Shown here one piece after another: positions 46,201-50,537 of a DNA stretch of 64,000 nucleotides. The notes under the pieces are model-generated. The model did no database searches and was not told the DNA's origin. It saw only the letters and a list, made by a program, of their open reading frames with translations. The position numbers and the translations under genes are program-made. The stretch's first letter is position 1. Every line of letters begins with the position of its first letter. The stretch is from Nymphaea colorata (taxonomy: Eukaryota > Streptophyta > Magnoliopsida > Nymphaeales > Nymphaeaceae), in contig NC_045147.1 of assembly GCF_008831285.2 (NCBI RefSeq), forward strand, positions 6,056,334 through 6,120,333. Direction: 5' to 3'.

Positions 46201-47966
46201 TCTGATGCAGACTGGGCAGGCTGTGTTGACACCAGAAGATCTACTTCAGGATACTGCGTCTACTTGGGGGGAAATTTGGTTGTTTGGAGAAGCAAGAGAC
46301 AAGATGTGTGTTCCCGCTCGAGTGCAGAGGCTGAATATAGGGCTGTGGCTACTGGGGTATCAGAATTGTTATGGCTGAAGATCTTACTGACAGATATTGG
46401 AATAGAGATTGAAGGGCCTATGAGGATGTATTGTGATAATAAGTCTGCAATTAACTTGGCTAACAACCCGGTTCTTCATGATCGAACAAAGCATGTGGAG
46501 ATCGACCGTCACTTCATCAGAGAAAGAATTGATGCTAAGGAATTAACGCTACCTTACATGAAGTCTGAAGACCAAACTGCTGATGTCCTAACCAAGGCCT
46601 TAAGTGTAACTCCATTTGAGAGAAATGTATCCAAGTTGGGCATGTTTGATATGTATGCCCAACTTGAGGGGGAGTGTTGACGGGTTTTGTTGTTCGGGTC
46701 CGGATCCGTACCCGATCCGGTTTGTCCTAATTAGGACTACTTATACTTCTGTAAACCCTAATCTTTGAGTTAATGAAGTGTTGAAGAGAGAGAGTGTCTG
46801 GAGGCTAGTGGGCACCAGACCTCCTCACCCGTGGTTTTTCTTCCCTCGAGTCGAGGGTTTTCCACGTTACATCCGTGTGCTTTCTTCTTCTCTCGTGCAC
46901 ATTTTGTTTCTACACGTTTCATAAAAAATTAAAAAACCCAAGACAATTGAGACTGAGGTTTTGGTCTCTGCTGTTAGATTCATTTTCAGCAGAAAATTGA
47001 TCTTCCAGTGACCTTTTTTCTGTCGTTTCTCTGAAAAGTTTTTTATCGGACTTTAGAACCTCTCTATGCTTCTTTTAAGAATTCCTAGACTATATCTGAA
47101 ATAGCTAAGTTTTATTTTTCTGTTGCTAAAGGTGAGACTGTTTTTAAAAGCTTTTCACCAAATCAGGGTTATTTTCAGACATTTCAGTAGCATTTCAGGG
47201 TAGACTTTTCTACTTCACATTCAATTTAAGGTTTAGGAGCCTTCAATTTCTCATTAGGTGTCATCTCCCCAGAATTAGGGCAGGTGAAATAGTAGTATGT
47301 GTTTAGGTGTAGAGTCTGTAGAAGCAACGCATAAGGTGACGAAGAGTAAATCCAAAGAGCGCTGGAGTATGTACAGGCAGACAAGAAGTTGTGAGAATAG
47401 TCTGGAGCATAGTTGAAGCCTTTTTTTTAAAAAAAAAACTTTAGTATAGGGTATTAGGCAACTATTTATATTTATTCTTTGGATTGCAACTAAACTATTT
47501 GATTCATCTGTAATAGTGTAATAAGTGATTGACTGCTTTTCTGTACTTTCCTTTATAAAGGCTACAAAGTAACCCAACTTGTTTGGAAACTTTAAATTTG
47601 GAAGACAGTCCACCGAGATCAGCCCAGTTCAGTCCACCGAGATCAGCCCAGTCCACTATCTAGTGAGAACTGATTATTGTTTAATTATGTCTACGTTTTT
47701 CACTCACTTTTTGAAGAAAAAAAATGTTGACTTTAAATCACAAATAAAGACACCAATATCTATGTACTCTTGTTGCACACACACCCATGTGACATAGTTG
47801 CCACATAAGGGACCCAAAGATTCACTTAAAAGAGGTCATACAAAAATAGTTTCAATGAACAAACCTGTGCTTCCTCCATAGTTTACATCTGCGAATGCCC
47901 ATCCACGACTAGTCCAGTATTGAATGCTAAGGTCTAGGATTCCACGTGCCTCACTTGTTGGACCTC
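9219..47966 (-). CDS. Prolyl-oligopeptidase family (S9) serine peptidase, C-terminal part, seven exons
   Basis: Seven exons join in frame with GT-AG borders into about 229 residues plus stop: 47966-47865, 39411-39326, 39237-39115, 30744-30675, 30603-30512, 9505-9401, 9332-9219. The product matches, from memory, the alpha/beta-hydrolase domain of plant S9 peptidases annotated as dipeptidyl or acylaminoacyl peptidase-like. These hydrolyse short or N-blocked peptides; the substrate here is unknown. Visible marks are [32 protein letters not shown], the nucleophile motif GRSAGG, the Asp in QGLDDK, the His in EQHGFRK, and a C-terminal tail ending IDNFD. No stop or frameshift occurs, which argues for a working gene. 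The N-terminal beta-propeller and start lie beyond the window. Intron lengths from 5' to 3' are 8453, 88, 8370, 71, 21006 and 68 nt; the large ones hold the retroelements. One oddity: Arg precedes the catalytic Ser where Gly is usual. Confidence 0.9.
9401..9505 (-). CDS. S9 peptidase exon with the catalytic His
   Basis: Thirty-five codons, [20 protein letters not shown] then [15 protein letters not shown]. The EQHGFRK His completes the Ser-Asp-His triad. VVPP follows directly on the Asp of the previous exon, as in the family. Acceptor gtctag, donor gtatca. Confidence 0.92.
9506..10900. other. Intron sequence, unassigned
   Basis: This is the 3' end of the 21-kb intron. At 10226-10400 there is a loose, degenerate array of aaagttca-like words on the plus strand. 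No LTR pair or protein motif was recognised before the Copia gag fragment at 10901, though part of 10320-10900 may be its 5' region. Confidence 0.4.
10901..11690 (+). pseudogene. Copia gag fragment
   Basis: Starting at an ATG at 10901 the frame reads [20 protein letters not shown] then [14 protein letters not shown], the N-terminal Gag block of plant Copia elements. After stops and frame changes, 11165-11340 reads [19 protein letters not shown], and about 11630-11690 holds the start of a zinc knuckle (CNYCKELSH) broken by a stop. It joins minus-strand Copia leader sequence near 11700. Non-functional. Confidence 0.7.
11700..12322 (-). mobile_element. Copia 5' end fragment: LTR, primer binding site, leader
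   Basis: On the minus strand an LTR (12322-12101, TGTTAAAG...CTACAACA) is followed directly by a primer site TGGCATCAGAGC, one base off the usual TGGTATCAGAGC, and then a leader reaching about 11700. The leader resembles that of the element at 49677, for example the shared ggaaagaggctaat/gataacg stretch and the gatctga-rich part. The LTR contains a (GA)n tract at 12131-12172. The coding part is missing. Confidence 0.68.
12345..12507 (-). pseudogene. Copia integrase fragment (zinc-binding end and start of core)
   Basis: Minus-strand translation gives [14 protein letters not shown] and, after a stop, [17 protein letters not shown]. This is the junction of the pre-integrase Cys-Cys motif and the catalytic core (family: SDVWGP), with the first core Asp present. 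Only about 160 bp remain. Confidence 0.65.
12508..13109. other. AT-rich intron sequence
   Basis: Between 12540 and 12760 there are many homopolymer-like A/T runs with acgtttt/aaaacgt words on both strands, forming loose inverted repeats. No gene or named element was recognised. The last five bases, atata (13105-13109), are the left target-site copy of the nested element that follows. Confidence 0.4.
16470..16747 (+). repeat. Copia 1 5' LTR
   Basis: TGTTAGCG...TTCTTACA. It carries a palindrome at 16483-16508 with 12-bp perfect arms (ggatcgggtctg) and a 2-nt spacer. TGGTATCAGAGC, the initiator tRNA-Met primer site, starts at 16748. Confidence 0.93.
16954..17787 (+). pseudogene. Copia 1 gag
   Basis: The likely start is the in-frame MDQPTPSL at 16954; the upstream ATG at 16840 only adds leader translation. 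The frame carries the Gag N-terminal block ([20 protein letters not shown]) and the central block ([19 protein letters not shown]). It runs out of frame about 17720-17787, just before the zinc knuckle, which continues in another frame. Gag would form the cytoplasmic particle. Confidence 0.85.
17718..18362 (+). pseudogene. Copia 1 zinc knuckle and protease
   Basis: After the frameshift the zinc knuckle [14 protein letters not shown] (CX2CX4HX4C) is intact, followed by the protease active site [14 protein letters not shown]. The frame ends at TAA 18360-18362 after GTRKGDM, where the intact relative reads on into the pre-integrase region. Confidence 0.85.
18567..19646 (+). pseudogene. Copia 1 integrase
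   Basis: The Cys pair [10 protein letters not shown] precedes the core. Core blocks are [11 protein letters not shown] (first Asp), [30 protein letters not shown] (second Asp) and [20 protein letters not shown] (catalytic Glu). In-frame stops occur at 18876-18878 and at about 19027 (TAG). The C-terminal region to 19646 is followed by a frameshift into RT. Confidence 0.85.
19619..21260 (+). pseudogene. Copia 1 reverse transcriptase and RNase H
   Basis: RT blocks present: [60 protein letters not shown] and [13 protein letters not shown] with both catalytic Asp. RNase [21 protein letters not shown]; the frame breaks at 20876-20878. It resumes from about 20880 as [20 protein letters not shown], with [25 protein letters not shown] and the end LEGSC. 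The last Cys codon and the stop are the first six bases of the 3' LTR. Confidence 0.88.
21255..21532 (+). repeat. Copia 1 3' LTR
   Basis: Same length as the 5' LTR and about 97% identical. The polypurine tract cttgaggggagc lies just upstream and codes for the last residues of the polyprotein (LEGSC). One arm of the palindrome has a single change here. Confidence 0.93.
21533..22169 (+). repeat. Middle part of solo LTR D between the two Copia insertions
   Basis: It aligns with copies at 28740-29403, 53712-54330 and 59600-60235. Shared features include ctctaccgctgcagcgg, a G/C-rich block with tgtgcacgtgcctgtgtttg, and gttttggcggacccgggg. The first five bases are the second gagta target copy; the last five (gtttc, 22165-22169) are the first target copy of Copia 2. 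Confidence 0.85.
22170..22455 (-). repeat. Copia 2 3' LTR
   Basis: It matches the 5' LTR except for about two substitutions. Palindromes at 22372-22396 (arms gggtaccgag, 5-nt spacer) and 22407-22434 (arms gaaccgggtcca with one mismatch, 4-nt spacer). The first six LTR bases encode the terminal Cys and TAG stop of the polyprotein. Confidence 0.94.
22450..26760 (-). CDS. Copia 2 Gag-Pol polyprotein, about 1436 aa, intact
   Basis: The frame is open from 27030, but the start is placed at the ATG at 26760 ([10 protein letters not shown]). Sisters begin in the same context ([16 protein letters not shown]), and the upstream 90 codons are GC-rich leader. Approximate domains: Gag 1-240 ([18 protein letters not shown]), zinc knuckle near 250 ([14 protein letters not shown]), protease near 350 ([14 protein letters not shown]), pre-integrase near 475 ([10 protein letters not shown]), integrase core from 550 ([31 protein letters not shown]), RT from 950 ([32 protein letters not shown] near 1115), RNase H from 1280 ([38 protein letters not shown]), end LEGEC. 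All the catalytic residues I can name are present. The protein would be cut by its own protease and would copy and insert the element in the nucleus. Confidence 0.95.
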   Translation of the reverse strand: MAEAMGTQKDAVLDTGSASKIENVPIQVTSIRLTKDNYLSWSAALEIGITSRGRLSYITGDKPAPIKSDPQWATWALEDSQVKVWIISSVSSDIQPLILRKPTSFDMWTVLAKMYGRKKRHLRTYQVKRSIYSLTQGDLSVAAFYAALKTKWEELDYHVTDEWTCGSDHSLYWEKEWMDRTFLFLGGLRDEFESIRSQILNGDEIPGIEEVYARVESEEQRRQVMHLDTGHGPSAFVSRASGTGQRPARHCTHCHKLGHSVDFCWDLHPEKRLVRGRPPSGKRSPSVSDSSQSNSSSGAKSKLSPAQLKELQAYISRLSTTPEESSTSEGAQLAQALVASTDQGNPSLGDWIVDSGATHHMTGDSKLFQEYQLSSGKQRVSMADGSSISVAGKGSLSLLNKYRLHNALHVPNIPVNLLSVSSITKELNCNLIFSADHCSLQDLVTGKKIGIGSVTDGLYRLPVQVASALISATSGHLSGVNDRSTVLRWHERLGHLPFQLIKKLFPHLFASVSIDSFACEVCQLAKHVRASYPISLNKTTHPFALVHSDVWGPSGVPTCGGCHYFLTLIDDYSRCTFVYLLRDRSEVPAVVKNFVAFVETQFHTTVQAFRTDNAREYVSQSLDEFLKGKGIVHETSCSYTPPQNGIAERKNRHLLNVTRAIMFQRHVPKRYWGDALLTSAHLINRMPTRVLDGQSPYSTLWPTQNPWPLTPRVFGCSCFVHNHSPTLKKLDPRSIKGVFLGYSSTQKGYKCVDPTTSKVYVSRDVTFHEHESYFSVNPLQGECLGNKGEEYSSNQLIQFMEFLDYKVSPSVIDTVTVSNEKGSHMEGVTVDAQPIVARDHLFGQVYVRKEKATVEDVGDEDRTNPNAVISPDDPSPSNEELPIAVRKGTRSCTSHPIQRFVSYAKLSTNYKCFITTLSKVVIPRSVDDAKDDPKWLHAMTEEMGALAKNKTWEVVDIPKGTHLVGSKWVYNVKYKPDGTVDRYKARLVAKGFSQKYGIDYLETFAPVAKLKTVRVILALAVHRKWRMDQLDVKNAFLNGHLEEEVYMSMPPGYVQEGKCCHLKKALYGLKQSPRAWFERLRIVMKSTGYKQGNGDHTLFIKQRGGLVSLLLVYVDDMIVTGSDEEENRKMKERLAKEFDLKDLGKLRYFLGIEIARSETGLVMNQRKYTLDLLKETGKLGCRPYLTPIESGTKISIKTGTILDEEGKGRYQRLVGKLIYLTLTRPDITYAVNVLSQFMHAPTDCHWKSAERVLGYLKNDPGKGLLYARQDKLTIEGYSDADWAGCTDTRRSTTGYCIFLGGNLVVWRSKRQEVCSRSSAEAEYRAVAMGVTEMLWLKILLTDIGVELGDKMKMYCDNKSAINLANNAVLHDRTKHVEIDRHFIRERIDSKELILPYMKSEDQVADVLTKGLCTSSFEKNVSKLGMFDMYAKLEGEC
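26926..27075 (-). repeat. GC-rich leader repeats of Copia 2
   Basis: A unit with gcagagcagggcgacgtcac recurs with a 78-bp period (26933 and 27011 on the plus strand). If translated the leader gives AAVLCS-type repeats, but it lies between the primer site and the chosen Gag start. Confidence 0.8.
27132..27417 (-). repeat. Copia 2 5' LTR
   Basis: On the minus strand TGTTAGAATATG...TGTTTCTACA. It contains two adjacent palindromes near the element 5' end, described at the other LTR. The primer site lies at 27131-27120 on the minus strand. Confidence 0.94.
27418..27529 (+). repeat. 3' end of solo LTR D after Copia 2
   Basis: It starts with the second gtttc target copy and continues the family text seen at 29410-29512, ending in an A-rich run and GGTTAGGGTGTGACA. 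It is followed by ccctc, the target copy, and then the right part of solo LTR G. Confidence 0.85.
29513..29875. other. Intron sequence with short CAG/CCA repeat
   Basis: It begins with the right atata target copy of the nested LTR. A caccagcaccagcaccagca run lies near 29733. No element ends or coding domain were recognised. Confidence 0.4.
29876..30105 (+). repeat. Solo LTR of the Copia 3/4 family
   Basis: It matches the LTRs at 30859 and 41625 along most of its length: tgtaaaccctaa, gctagtgggcacc, gacctcctcacccgtggttt, gagggttttcca and ttacatctgtg. It begins TGTTGAAGG and ends near tgtttctact, so the final CA is altered. No clear target-site duplication was found. Confidence 0.75.
30106..30511. 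other. Intron sequence; possible Gypsy 3' end
   Basis: At 30150-30190 the text cactttgaggacaaggtg followed by a purine tract (gaagggggagagta) and tgttagatacc resembles the end of a Gypsy pol frame, polypurine tract and LTR start. No paired LTR was found. A gtgtgtgtgtttgtgtgt run lies near 30331. The final part borders the peptidase exon at 30512. Confidence 0.3.
30512..30603 (-). CDS. S9 peptidase exon with the catalytic Asp
   Basis: Two bases plus 30 codons, [20 protein letters not shown] then [15 protein letters not shown] and FQG-(L/E)-DDK are strongly conserved in the family, and an Asp in the latter is the charge-relay acid. Acceptor ttccag, donor gtatga. A 21,006-nt intron follows. Confidence 0.92.
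30675..30744 (-). CDS. S9 peptidase exon: VADL...ETLV
   Basis: Twenty-three codons plus one base, [20 protein letters not shown] then TLV. Acceptor ctgtag, donor gtgtgt. A 71-nt intron separates it from the next exon. Confidence 0.9.
30859..31098 (+). repeat. Copia 3 5' LTR
   Basis: TGTTGACGG...TATTTCTACA, 240 bp, the same length as and clearly related to the Copia 4 LTR. TGGTATCAGAGC primer site starts at 31099. A degraded GGGTC-type palindrome lies near 30876-30902. Confidence 0.9.
31556..32032 (+). pseudogene. Copia 3 gag (Copia 4 type)
   Basis: The start is the [11 protein letters not shown] at 31556, as in sisters. Blocks: [47 protein letters not shown], then a stop at about 31830. The second part ([38 protein letters not shown]) ends at LKSK plus stop where the intact relative reads [10 protein letters not shown]. 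An 18-bp direct repeat (31754-31789) duplicates AVDSMA. The zinc knuckle of this family is absent. Confidence 0.85.
32147..32632 (+). pseudogene. Copia 3 protease and pre-integrase region (Copia 1 type)
   Basis: It reads [11 protein letters not shown] (protease Asp-Ser-Gly), then [20 protein letters not shown], which corresponds to [20 protein letters not shown] in Copia 1. It is unlike the [14 protein letters not shown] of the Copia 4 family. The frame breaks after 32632. Confidence 0.83.
32700..33500 (+). pseudogene. Copia 3 integrase (Copia 1 type)
   Basis: The core reads FSDV then stop, [34 protein letters not shown] and [20 protein letters not shown]. The D,D,E residues are partly visible, but stops, an Arg to Cys change (ERKHR to ECKHR) and frameshifts disable it. 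Confidence 0.8.
33781..34900 (+). pseudogene. Copia 3 reverse transcriptase (Copia 1 type)
   Basis: Blocks in three frames: [63 protein letters not shown], then [13 protein letters not shown]. The catalytic YVDD is YVAD here, so one essential Asp is lost. Then [31 protein letters not shown] and [11 protein letters not shown], where the element ends. Confidence 0.83.
34901..35998. mobile_element. Terminal-inverted-repeat element with purine and pyrimidine arms
   Basis: The ends are 13-bp perfect inverted repeats (TAGCGTTTGATGG and its complement), followed on both sides by ggaaatatgtttc at slightly different distances. The interior has a 351-bp almost pure purine tract (35089-35439) and a 211-bp pyrimidine tract (35581-35791) around a central unique region of about 140 bp, so the whole can fold back. 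The flanks, atctcaagg and atccaagg, may be an 8-bp target duplication with a one-base gap, which would suit a hAT element. No transposase is encoded; long open frames in the tracts are low-complexity. Confidence 0.75.
36010..36228 (-). repeat. Copia 5 3' LTR
   Basis: Plus-strand text TGTTGGAGATG...TGATTTTAACA with (AT)n and (GA)n at about 36019-36051. The sequence ctccctcaag next to it is the complement of the polypurine tract. Confidence 0.8.
36260..37190 (-). pseudogene. Copia 5 RT C-terminus and RNase H
   Basis: From high to low coordinates: [13 protein letters not shown] (RT catalytic box with a frame break), [48 protein letters not shown], then RNase [45 protein letters not shown] and [11 protein letters not shown]. 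It is frameshifted at several points. It belongs to the same family as the fragment at 48517-49605. Confidence 0.82.
37191..38535 (+). repeat. Solo LTR fragment, copy F (5' half)
   Basis: It starts TGTAATGCTTGGCTTTTTGC inside the Copia 5 RT frame and follows the family through the CT-rich tract and the gcaaggcgtaattgagccta block. It stops at cttatgtctgcag, the point where sister copies continue gtacaccgggcac. The 3' part was probably lost in a deletion that also removed the Copia 5 5' coding region. Confidence 0.8.
38569..38783 (-). repeat. Copia 5 5' LTR
   Basis: Plus-strand text TGTTACACGATGG...TGATTTCAACA. It shares with the 3' LTR the block gacctagtctctacttaaag and the block cataaagttgtaaaaagaca. 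A (GA)n run lies at about 38593-38622. Confidence 0.85.
38784..39114. other. Intron sequence, unassigned
   Basis: No element end or coding motif was recognised between Copia 5 and the peptidase exon at 39115. Confidence 0.4.
39115..39237 (-). CDS. S9 peptidase exon with the nucleophile Ser
   Basis: Forty-one complete codons, [20 protein letters not shown] then [27 protein letters not shown] is the GxSxGG nucleophile elbow of S9 peptidases. Acceptor acatag, donor gtaagt (strong). An 8370-nt intron full of retroelements follows. Confidence 0.92.
39326..39411 (-). CDS. S9 peptidase exon: [10 protein letters not shown] block
   Basis: Two bases plus 28 codons: [20 protein letters not shown] then CCSCAEFL. 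Acceptor ataaag, donor gtattg. It lies 8453 nt downstream of the preceding exon and 88 nt before the next. Confidence 0.9.
39412..40040. other. Intron sequence with TG repeat
   Basis: A (TG)n run of about 20 bp lies at 39685-39704. Otherwise this is AT-rich intron with no recognised feature. Confidence 0.45.
40041..40610. mobile_element. Mutator-like MITE, non-coding
   Basis: The termini are 14-bp perfect inverted repeats, ATGTTGCATGGACA (40042-40055) and TGTCCATGCAACAT (40597-40610). The direct repeat ggctcttaagc (11 bp) flanks the element at 40030-40040 and 40611-40621, a length in the 9-11 bp range of Mutator-like transposases. The interior holds a (CT)n tract at about 40170-40212 and no transposase. 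At 570 bp it needs an enzyme in trans. Confidence 0.88.
40611..41624. other. Intron sequence, unassigned
   Basis: It begins with the right target copy of the MITE. A 73-codon open frame at 40942-41163 has no recognisable motif. The last five bases, cgttt, are the left target copy of Copia 4. Confidence 0.4.
41625..41864 (+). repeat. Copia 4 5' LTR
   Basis: TGTTGACGGG...TGTTTCTACA. A 20-bp near-perfect palindrome centred on GGATCC lies at 41645-41664 (arms cgggtccgga with one mismatch). Further short hairpins: gtctgg...ccagac near 41746-41771 and ccctcgagtcgaggg at about 41793-41807. Confidence 0.95.
41981..42060 (+). repeat. 20-bp tandem repeat in the Copia 4 leader
   Basis: Four units of gccgccgctgcccttgctgc, the last with one base changed, lie between the primer site and the Gag start. 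Similar GC-rich leaders occur in the sister elements. Confidence 0.92.
42332..44242 (+). pseudogene. Copia 4 Gag, protease and first part of integrase
   Basis: The start is the ATG at 42332 ([10 protein letters not shown]), the same context as sisters; the in-frame ATG at 42287 lies in the leader. Domains: Gag ([20 protein letters not shown]), zinc knuckle near residue 250 ([14 protein letters not shown]), protease near 345 ([14 protein letters not shown]), pre-integrase ([26 protein letters not shown]), integrase core ([23 protein letters not shown]). The natural frame is lost at the C run 44232-44237, one C shorter than the matching run of the sister at 60391. Reading on in this frame hits a stop at 44357-44359. 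Confidence 0.93.
44238..46680 (+). pseudogene. Copia 4 integrase end, reverse transcriptase and RNase H
   Basis: The frame continues from the C run as [20 protein letters not shown] (integrase Glu present); the first ATG in this frame is at 44272. RT blocks: [55 protein letters not shown] and [12 protein letters not shown] (about 45700-45735) with both Asp. RNase [47 protein letters not shown], end QLEGEC. No other lesion was seen over about 810 codons. Confidence 0.93.
46675..46914 (+). repeat. Copia 4 3' LTR
   Basis: Identical to the 5' copy by eye across 240 bp. Its first six bases, TGTTGA, supply the last Cys codon and the stop of the polyprotein. Confidence 0.95.
46915..47864. other. 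Intron sequence with 24-bp duplication
   Basis: It starts with the right cgttt target copy. A 24-bp tandem duplication containing cagtccaccgagatcagccc lies at 47606-47652. No other feature was recognised before the peptidase exon. Confidence 0.5.
47865..47966 (-). CDS. S9 peptidase exon: GGPT block to GGSTG
   Basis: The exon has 102 nt: two bases completing a Gly codon, 33 codons and one base of the next. It reads [17 protein letters not shown] then [16 protein letters not shown]. In family structures the HGGPT loop forms the oxyanion side of the active site. Acceptor is atatcag; donor is gtttg, which is weak. The codon is completed by GT at the start of the exon at 39411. Confidence 0.9.
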
Positions 47967-48137
47967 CTGATATATTCACAAGGTTACAGAAAAATTAAAG
48001 CGAATATTACATCCCTAACATTGAAAAGGTATGATGTCAATGGGAACCATATACTACACACTGAAAAATCCAAACGTTCATAAACCACTATAACAAACAG
48101 TAAACTAATAAGGTACAAAATTTAGCAATGGCATATC

Positions 48138-48181
<44 letters not shown>

Positions 48182-48516
48182 ATTACTATTATATGATCAA
48201 GTCATATATCTTAACTCTTTAATTATTATTGCTGTGCTTCACATATGCCTAATTTCATCTTAATCTTCTATAATGGTCTTTATGCCTAGGCCTCACATAT
48301 GACACACAGGTGCGATGTGTAGATGTGGCATTTTTCAGAAAATACTTGGATATGAGTATGCGTATTTGCGTGAGAGAGTGTATGTGAGATACAAAAAACT
48401 GTCTAGAATTAATAAAATCAGTAATTAACAATTATTCAATAAATGGGTCAAAAAAAAAGCAAATGATAGATTGTCATTTGTCATAACCGCACTCATGTTG
48501 ACCTCGGCACTACTGC
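47967..48516. other. Start of a long upstream intron, with AT repeat
   Basis: Intron sequence 5' of the GGPT exon (element order on the minus strand). An (AT)n microsatellite of about 32 bp lies at 48140-48172, followed by acacacac. No further peptidase exon could be found from here to 64000. Confidence 0.6.
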
Positions 48517-49605
48517 TCAACTTGTCACAACGTCTAGAAAAATCACCATAGGAAGAGCCTTCGTAATCATATCTACTGCTTGAACTTCAGAAGCTACATA
48601 AATCATAGACACAACACCTCCTTGTATAAAATCCCGAACATAATGACAATCAATCTCAATGTGCTTTGTTCTCTCATGAAATACTGGATTATTTGCAATG
48701 TAAGTGGCAGCCTTGTTATCACAATACATTTTCATAGGAAGAGGAACATGAACATTCATATTTGTTAGCATAGATTTAACCCAAGTCATCTCAGTAGCCG
48801 TTTGAGCCATTGCTCTGTATTGAGATTCTACACTTGATCTAGAAACTACATTTTGTTTCTTACATCTCCATGATATGAGGTTGCCTCCAACAAAGATACA
48901 GAAGCCTGTGGTGGATTTTCTATCGTCAACAGACCCTGCATAGTTAGCGTCACTGTAAGCAACAACTTCTAAAGATTCACCTTTCTTGAAAAACAGGCCT
49001 CTGCCGGGGATGATTTTGAATATTTCAAAATCATCAATGCAGCATCCCAATGGACTTTTCTAGGCTTTTCCATAAACTAACTTAGTTTCCCAACAACAAA
49101 GCTAATGTCTGGCTTAGTCACACAACATAAAGAAGTTTGCCAATGAGAGACCTGTAAGATCGTAAATCCACTACCTTTGATTGATTATCATAAAGATAAG
49201 ACGTGGATTCACAGGAAGATTAGCCGGCTTGGCTCCTAACATCCCTGTATCCTGCAGTAGGTCAAGTACATATTTCCTTTGAGACAACACTACACCTTTT
49301 TTGTTATGAGCAACCTCAATCCTAAGAAAATATTGCAAGTAACCAAGATCCTTCGTGACAAAGTGCTTCTGAAAGAAAGTCTTTGTAACAAAAATTTCTT
49401 GATCAGAATCACCTATCAGGATAATGTCATCAACATATATTACCATAACAACTATACCTTTGGAGGTCTTCTTGATGAATAGAGAATGGTCCAAAGGAGA
49501 TCTTTCAAATCCACACTGTGAAACAACCTCAGATAATTTGTGAAACCATGCCCTAGGACTTTGTTTGAGTCCATAAATTGTCTTCTTCAGACGACACACT
49601 TTCCT
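48517..49605 (-). pseudogene. Copia RT and RNase H fragment (Copia 5 family)
   Basis: From 49605 down it reads [38 protein letters not shown] (both catalytic Asp present), [15 protein letters not shown]; then, after frame breaks at about 49050-49170, [60 protein letters not shown] and MITKALP. The protein closely resembles Copia 5. No LTR or 5' region is attached. Confidence 0.85.
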
Positions 49606-49676
49606 ACACTCCTCCTATCGCTCGAACCCTAGGGTTGCTGTATATATACAGTCTTTTCAACATCACCATAGAGAAA

Positions 49677-49915
49677 TGTTGAGGAAATGTGCTGGTTTGG
49701 GATTTGAAGTTTTATGTATTTTGAAATTTAGTATTTAGGTAGCTTTTTGAATTTTTAAAGTTTTGTTGGACTCTTTATGTAAAGGGTTAAACATAACCCT
49801 AATCCTTATTTAGTCTAATGGAAAAGCAACAGCTGACAGATTCTTGGCTGTTTCTATTCTCTCCTTCTTCCTCATGTTCTCTTCCTTTTCCTCATCTCTA
49901 CCTCTCTACGTAACA
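49677..49915 (+). repeat. Copia 6 5' LTR (probable)
   Basis: It begins TGTTGAGG and ends CTACGTAACA immediately before the primer site. The 3' LTR is missing, so the left edge is a judgement. It lacks the GGGTC palindrome seen in the other families. Confidence 0.6.
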
Positions 49916-50537
49916 TGGTATCAGAGCATCAGACCTAGGACTGTGCCATCTAGGGTTTCGCAGTGCTTCCCTCCTTCCCTCATTTCTCATCTCTTCATTC
50001 AAGATAAGGTTGGATGTCTAAAGTTTCTACTACTTACAAAAGAAACAATCAGATTGTTTGGTGGAAAGAGGCTGATAACGTTCAACATGTAGAGACGTGA
50101 TTTGCACCCTTATGTTGCTGTCGAAGTCATGATGTTGCTGAAGAACCAAATCTGATGCAGTTGACAAGTTGCTGTCGTCGTTCAGATCTGAATGTCGCAG
50201 TGTATCAGATATGACTCAGGTGATGTCGTTGACAAACTATTGATGTCGATCAGATCTGAATGTCGCAGTATATATCAAATCTGATTCAGTTGATGCCGCT
50301 GAAGAAATTCAGATCAGAGAAATTCTGATCTGCTTGGCCGTGTGGTGCATGGTTGATTCTCACAGTTAAAGTGGAGCAGGTTTGTCTTGAAATCTGGCTG
50401 TAGTAAGTCTGTGCATGTTAGTCTATATTCAGTCTGCCGTAGGTTGGTGTTGAACTCTGGCTGCAGAAATCAGTGCGTGTTAGTCTATATTCTGTCTGCC
50501 GTGGGCTTTTATATTTACCTATTTTAGTGGTTCTAGC

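Larger units (their letters stand above)
41625..46914 (+). mobile_element. Copia element 4, full length with identical LTRs, one frameshift
   Basis: LTRs 41625-41864 and 46675-46914 (240 bp each) are identical by eye. Target duplication cgttt (41620-41624, 46915-46919). Primer site TGGTATCAGAGC at 41865 and polypurine tract cttgagggggag before the 3' LTR. The coding region is intact except for one frame change in integrase at a C run (44232-44237). It lies antisense to the peptidase gene in an 8.4-kb intron and must be a very recent arrival. Confidence 0.95.
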
